From the NCBI GenBank assembly GCA_024711345.1, contig JANJTA010000026.1, positions 61,035 to 125,034 on the forward strand: a stretch of DNA of 64,000 nt, written 5' to 3'. The stretch comes from Rhodanobacter sp. GTDB lineage: Bacteria; Pseudomonadota; Gammaproteobacteria; Xanthomonadales; Rhodanobacteraceae. Below, in pieces: positions 62,068-64,000 of this stretch. Both the position numbers and the translations under genes were made by a program. The number at the start of each line of letters is the position of its first letter. The stretch's first letter is position 1. The notes under the pieces were generated by a model. It was not told the DNA's origin. It did no database searches and worked only from the letters and a program-made list of their open reading frames with translations.

Positions 62068-62688
62068 GTGGACTCCAAGAGCGCACTCGTATATGGACAG
62101 GTCAGGCGTGCCCTGCAGGCGGGACGCTACACGCCCGGGCAGCGGATTGATCCGGCCAAGCTCGCCTCTGAATTCAAAATCAGTCCTACCCCGGTTCGAT
62201 TCGCGCTGTACCGCCTGGTTGGCGAAGGCATGGTCACCGACCATGCCCGCGATGGACTGCACGTGCCGCTGTTCAACGAAGTCGCGTTGCGCAACCTCTA
62301 CGACTGGATGGAACGCCTGTTGCTGATGGCGTGCGATATCGGCGAGGCGCCAGCGATCCAGAAGACAGGAAAACTGGAACTCGTGGCCGCCGATGGCGAT
62401 CTGGTGAAGCTGACGTGGCAGCTGTTCGATGCGATCGCCCGCGCGACAGCACACGGGTCCCTGCACCATGCGGTGAAGCAGACTAACGACCGGCTGGCGC
62501 CGATACGCCGGGCCGCGCAGGGATTGCTCAAGAACCGCTTCGAAGAGCTTTCGGAATTGAGCCGGAATTGGGAAACACGCGACATACCGGCCCTGAAATC
62601 CGCACTGCGCGATTATCACGAGCGCCGCAAGCAGCTCGTCCCGTGCATCGTGGCCTTGCTGAGCGAAGGCCGCGACGGCCTTCACTAG
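62068..62688 (+). CDS. GntR family transcriptional regulator
   Basis: 206 aa. N-terminal winged helix (SALVYGQVRRALQAGRYTPG, LASEFKISPTPVRFALYRLV, GMVTDHARDGLHVP) and a helical FCD-like effector domain. GTG at 62068 chosen, with GGGAGG upstream; a GTG at 62038 is in frame without a site. It lies 1 kb before the lasso precursor, and GntR regulators accompany several lasso clusters of this type, so it may control it. That link is inferred. Confidence 0.85.
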   Translation: MDSKSALVYGQVRRALQAGRYTPGQRIDPAKLASEFKISPTPVRFALYRLVGEGMVTDHARDGLHVPLFNEVALRNLYDWMERLLLMACDIGEAPAIQKTGKLELVAADGDLVKLTWQLFDAIARATAHGSLHHAVKQTNDRLAPIRRAAQGLLKNRFEELSELSRNWETRDIPALKSALRDYHERRKQLVPCIVALLSEGRDGLH

Positions 62689-62864
62689 ACCTCGCTGACA
62701 TTCTCTCCCCGCGGATCCGCGTTGCGCGGCCACGGCGGTAGCCCGCTTCGGCGTTGCCCGGCCGGCAACCGGGTGTCAAACCGCTGCATTTCGGGGCTTG
62801 GAAAAATGCCCGGGTTCCGGGACGCAGGTTCCCATCTGCGCCCGAAACGCGGCTCGCCTGGACC

Positions 62865-63281
62865 TCAGGGCGCCTTCTTGGCAGAGGTCTTCGCCGCTTT
62901 CCTGGCTGCGCCCTTCCTGACGGCCTTCGCCGGAGCCGCCTTGGGTGCGCCATCGATCAGGAGGCTCTCGACGGTGGTGCCGCGCTTTTTCAGCGCTTGC
63001 ACGAACCACAGCGGCCGCTTGCCACGACCAGACCATGTCTGGGCGGCGTTCGCAGGGTTGCGGTACTTGGGGACTACAACCGACTTCGGTCCCTTGGCGC
63101 CTTTGCCGCCACGTGTCGGATACACGTCGGTCAGGGTGAGGCCGCTGCTTTTCAGCAGGCGCTCGATTTTTTCCCGCACCTCTCTGACGTGATTGGCGTG
63201 GGCAGCCTGCATCTGCGACTGGGCATTGGCGATGAGCGCCTTGAGTTCGGCAGGAGACAGCGTGTCGAGATTAATGGCCAT
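62865..63281 (-). CDS. H-NS family nucleoid protein
   Basis: 138 aa. Coiled-coil N-terminus (LIANAQSQMQAAHANHVREVREKIERLL), then the H-NS C-terminal DNA-binding core KYRNPANAAQTWSGRGKRPLWF, and a Lys/Ala-rich tail (KAVRKGAARKAAKTSAKKAP). Represses AT-rich acquired DNA in general. The proximity to the lasso cluster may be coincidence. Confidence 0.92.
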   Translation of the reverse strand: MAINLDTLSPAELKALIANAQSQMQAAHANHVREVREKIERLLKSSGLTLTDVYPTRGGKGAKGPKSVVVPKYRNPANAAQTWSGRGKRPLWFVQALKKRGTTVESLLIDGAPKAAPAKAVRKGAARKAAKTSAKKAP

Positions 63282-63711
63282 GATTGTGCTCTTCGGCAGT
63301 GGGTCAAAAGGGCGAGTCTACCCGAGTAAACAAGAACTCACCTACAAAAAGAAAAGGCATTTCCTTGCACGTCGCCCGTTTACTTCACGGGCCGGGTGGC
63401 GATGTGTGGATGAACGCCTCAGAACCGGCGCCGAAGAGCCTCACGTACAGCTCAGCCCGAAGCTGACCAGCGCCAGCGAGTCGATCACGAGCGACAGGTT
63501 CGGGCGATCGGGTTCAGCGGTGCGCGTACTGCGCGGCCATGCCGCCAGCCGATGAGGCGTCGAAGCAGGGGCCCGGGATTGCAGAGCGGCCGTCGCGCTC
63601 CCGGAATAATCATCGGGTGACAGCGCAAAAATCATTTGAAAATCAAATTTTCCGACTTCTACGCTGGTCGCGTCATGGGACAGCCATGACGCGCGAGAGT
63701 AGGAGATCGAG
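63282..63711. other. Intergenic region and likely promoter of the lasso precursor
   Basis: About 430 bp without a credible gene. An AT-rich palindrome gaaaat-caa-attttc at about 63638-63652 and a ttgaaa (63636-63641) stand out against the GC-rich background and are candidates for an operator and a -35 element. The -10 is not clear. Confidence 0.4.
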
Positions 63712-63858
63712 ATGAACACGAACGAGAACATCCGCAACGATACGTCGGAAAACGTCATCGAGCTGGGCATCGCCAGTGTCGAAACGAAGGGTAGTGCTGG
63801 CAACACCGAGGGTGGCGGAGAGGGGCTTCCGCTGGTTCCCGGCATCTCCGAGGAATAA
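63712..63858 (+). CDS. Lasso peptide precursor, benenodin-like (48 aa)
   Basis: Leader NVIELGIASVETK, core GSAGNTEGGGEGLPLVPGIS plus EE. The ELG-ASVET-x-G pattern, with Thr at position -2 of the cleavage site, is the hallmark of this class of proteobacterial lasso leaders. The core starts with Gly1 and has Glu7, which allows a seven-residue macrolactam ring. AGGAGATCG precedes the ATG. Followed by a strong stem-loop and a lasso B-type coding start. Confidence 0.85.
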   Translation: MNTNENIRNDTSENVIELGIASVETKGSAGNTEGGGEGLPLVPGISEE

Positions 63859-63866
63859 CAACTCCG

Positions 63867-63890
63867 GGGCGCGCACCAAGGTGCGCGCCC
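63867..63890 (+). terminator. Stem-loop between lasso precursor and biosynthesis gene
   Basis: Perfect 11-bp stem (gggcgcgcacc / ggtgcgcgccc) with a 2-nt loop, 8 bp after the precursor stop. No T-run. Such structures between precursor and processing genes are known in proteobacterial lasso clusters and raise precursor mRNA relative to enzymes. Confidence 0.75.
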
Positions 63891-63909
63891 TACTCCCGAG
63901 GGACAGACG

Positions 63910-64000
63910 ATGGGCTAACAGCTCAGAGAGGGTCTTTCATTCTGTGATGTCGGCGGCCACATTATCTTTCTCGACATATCGCAAGACCGATACTTAAAAA
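63910..64000 (+). CDS. Lasso peptide biosynthesis B-type protein start (partial), in-frame stop at codon 3
   Basis: From ATG 63910 (preceded by GAGGGA at 6 bp) the frame reads M-G-stop and then LREGLSFCDVGGHIIFLDIS QDRYL to the window edge. That is the N-terminal recognition domain (RRE) typical of lasso B proteins (SFC...FLD...DRY). No other start codon is available in that frame. A Tyr codon changed to TAA, or a miscalled base at 63918, would explain it. The gene continues beyond the window. Confidence 0.7.

Noticed and set aside
1..64000. CRISPR arrays, rRNA, tRNA genes and a replication origin
   Set aside because: No regularly spaced short repeats, rRNA-like or tRNA-like segments, or DnaA-box clusters were seen.

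Overview
The window is chromosomal DNA from a high-GC gammaproteobacterium. Gene content and protein style (META/DUF4377 lipoprotein, GH37 trehalase, DUF885 peptidase, DUF3016, CPXCG protein, M3 dipeptidyl carboxypeptidase) point to the Xanthomonadales, most likely Rhodanobacteraceae (Rhodanobacter/Dyella-like). This is inferred from protein similarity only. There is no rRNA or tRNA gene in the window. Native genes are very GC-rich and give long spurious antisense reading frames. Genes that look acquired are visibly lower in GC.

1-25 kb is housekeeping: a sigma-54 activator with a GAFTDA loop, ferredoxin-NADP reductase, DUF456 and DUF885 genes, a HlyIII/TfoX pair, TonB, cysteine dioxygenase, an FAD oxidoreductase, a phospholipase D-type synthase, an esterase, nicotinamidase, a PIN toxin, HAD and YCII proteins, TrmO, two L,D-transpeptidases, trehalase and an endonuclease/phosphatase. 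A lower-GC trypsin-like protease at 13.4-14.3 kb lies between two imperfect 70-bp direct repeats.

25.5-29.1 kb is a lower-GC, translationally coupled two-gene cassette (571 and 601 aa). The first protein looks like an alpha-solenoid. The second begins with a PD-(D/E)xK-nuclease-like segment. I do not recognise this pair and consider it a candidate undescribed defence or DNA-processing system.

29-50 kb is again mostly core: periplasmic M3 peptidase, Hsp20, a manganese-type yybP-ykoY riboswitch ahead of a zinc-ribbon gene and TerC, an HNH nuclease, an M14-like peptidase, GH30, thiopurine methyltransferase, OmpH/Skp, a serine hydrolase, a CGNR regulator, a sugar-binding-fold 7TM protein, DUF1259, VOC and a transglutaminase/TPR protein.

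50.4-61.2 kb is an Rhs island read on the minus strand. A 1507-aa secreted YD-repeat protein with seven fibronectin-III-like repeats is followed by a second Rhs protein with its own signal peptide, a variable tip and a coupled membrane immunity protein. Downstream are displaced Rhs tips, each with an immunity-like gene, plus IS3 remnants, a gene fragment copied from 45 kb and a decayed DUF2846 gene. A 32-bp direct repeat brackets the displaced part.

62-64 kb holds a GntR regulator, an H-NS protein and the start of a lasso peptide cluster. A 48-aa precursor is followed by a strong stem-loop and by the first codons of a lasso B-type protein, whose codon 3 is a stop as the sequence stands. The rest of the cluster lies beyond the right edge.
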